From assembly GCA_044349205.1 (NCBI GenBank), contig JBIKRJ010000129.1:1-7011 (forward strand): a DNA stretch of 7,011 nucleotides, read 5' to 3'. Every line of letters begins with the position of its first letter. The first letter of the stretch is position 1. Positions 6,093 through 7,011 of the stretch are shown here, piece after piece. The translations under genes and the position numbers were made by a program. The DNA comes from UBA9547 sp044349205. Its GTDB lineage: Bacteria > Bacteroidota > Bacteroidia > Cytophagales > UBA9547. A model generated the notes under the pieces. It had not been told where the DNA came from and did not search any database. It was given only the letters and a program-made list of their open reading frames with translations.

Positions 6093-7011
6093 ATGAAGAA
6101 AACAATATTTTTCAATCTCTTTTTAAGCTTTTTGGTTTTCGTGCCCACCGCAGTTTTTGCCCAAGAAGACCTTTTGAAGGAAATGGAAAGCACCATGCCC
6201 AAGGAAAAACCGTTCACTTTGGCCACATTTAAGGGAACTCGCCTCATAAACGGGCATACCGTAGAAGTGGGTGGCCCCAGAACGTTAGATTTTCGTATCG
6301 CGCATCGATTTGGAAACATTAAACAAAACACCAAAGAGTATTTGCAAGAGTCGGCCGACAGGCTTTTTGGTTTGGACGGTGGCGCCACCATTACCTTGTC
6401 GCTAGACTATAGCTTCAATGGGAAATTGGCTGTGGGGGTGGCACGCAATTCACTCGACAAGCTCTTTGAAGGTTGGCTAAAATACAAGCTGCTGGCCCAA
6501 ACAGACGACAATGCTATGCCCGTTACCCTGACCTTGATGGGCAAAACGGGCTACTTGGGAGGTATGTCACTGCAAAACCAACCCGGTTACGACAAAAACG
6601 TGAATCGTTTGATGTATTTGGGACAAGCGTTGGTAGCCAGAAAATTCAATGAAAAGCTATCGGTGCAGTTGTCGCCCATGTTCATCCATTACAATTTCGC
6701 CGACCGCGAAGGGCAAACAGCCAACGATTTGTATGCCGTGATGGCTTCTTTTCGGTACAAGTTTACGAGAAGCGTAGCCGTAACTTCGGAATATTCGCAG
6801 GTACTAAACAGCTATTACGATTCCAAACTTTTGTCTGGGGCTTCATATGTCCCTACCTTTAGTGCCGGTTTCGACATTGAAACAGGTGGCCACGTTTTTC
6901 AAGTATTTGTGTCTAACGCCATAGGCATGAGCGAATTTCAATACATTGGATTCAATAGTAACGACTGGGGTGTAGGACAAATTCGCCTTGGTTTCAACGT
7001 ATCTAGGACTT
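6093..7011 (+). CDS. DUF5777-like outer-membrane beta-barrel protein, 3' end outside the window
   Basis: The frame opens at ATG 6093-6095, 7 bases after the cytochrome stop, and stays open to the right edge (306 complete codons visible), so the gene is truncated by the window. It begins with a Sec signal peptide, MKKTIFFNLFLSFLVFVPTAVFA, with probable cleavage before Gln24. The mature part shows features I recognise from the DUF5777 barrel family: TFKGTRLINGHTVE (45-58), LDFRIAHRFGN, an RLFGLDGGATITLSLDYS block and LAVGVARNSLDKLFEGWLKY. Alternating polar/hydrophobic strands and aromatic residues follow, as in an outer-membrane barrel. The substrate is unknown; it may be structural, a porin, or a partner of the upstream cytochromes. 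It probably shares their transcript. Family assignment is from memory of sequence pattern and fairly secure. Confidence 0.85.
   Translation, partial: MKKTIFFNLFLSFLVFVPTAVFAQEDLLKEMESTMPKEKPFTLATFKGTRLINGHTVEVGGPRTLDFRIAHRFGNIKQNTKEYLQESADRLFGLDGGATITLSLDYSFNGKLAVGVARNSLDKLFEGWLKYKLLAQTDDNAMPVTLTLMGKTGYLGGMSLQNQPGYDKNVNRLMYLGQALVARKFNEKLSVQLSPMFIHYNFADREGQTANDLYAVMASFRYKFTRSVAVTSEYSQVLNSYYDSKLLSGASYVPTFSAGFDIETGGHVFQVFVSNAIGMSEFQYIGFNSNDWGVGQIRLGFNVSRT

Noticed and set aside
5558..6391. A 277-codon open frame on the minus strand spanning the end of the choice-of-anchor V gene, the cytochrome and the start of the DUF5777 gene
   Set aside because: It is antisense to three well-supported genes with signal peptides, CxxCH motifs and family signatures, and its own translation has no recognisable domain or signal.

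Overview
The window looks like chromosomal DNA of a Bacteroidota bacterium (Flavobacteriia/Cytophagia/Chitinophagia-like; the class cannot be settled from here). Supporting signs are a C-terminal type IX secretion (T9SS) sorting domain, a 'choice-of-anchor V' domain protein, a DUF5777-type outer-membrane barrel, a PAS kinase with the FVYSASHDLRSPL H-box style common in this phylum, near-absence of Shine-Dalgarno sequences, and a TAnnTTTG-type -7 box. No mobile element, tRNA, rRNA or CRISPR array was seen.

Left part (1-2463): the 3' half of ahcY (S-adenosylhomocysteine hydrolase) is followed by four tandem heptamers and a strong intrinsic terminator. Next comes a minus-strand pair transcribed leftward: a small conserved Bacteroidota protein of unknown function, then a CvfB/YitL-like RNA-binding protein with three S1-like domains and a winged helix. 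Divergent from this pair, on the plus strand, is a fluoride channel gene (crcB/fluC).

Middle (2477-4777): a large soluble sensor histidine kinase on the minus strand, with four predicted PAS domains plus HisKA and HATPase. No response regulator lies in the window. It converges on crcB with only 13 bp between the stop codons, and a small perfect hairpin covers the junction. Its frame has no ATG near the 5' end, so the start is probably TTG.

Right part (4902-7011, plus strand): three tightly packed exported-protein genes that look like one operon. They encode a secreted choice-of-anchor V/Reeler-like protein with a CxxCH motif and a T9SS tail, a monoheme c-type cytochrome lipoprotein starting inside the previous stop codon, and a DUF5777 beta-barrel that runs off the window. 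Two potential haem-attachment proteins beside an outer-membrane barrel suggest an envelope redox module. This is the most interesting part of the window; its function is an inference, not something the sequence proves.
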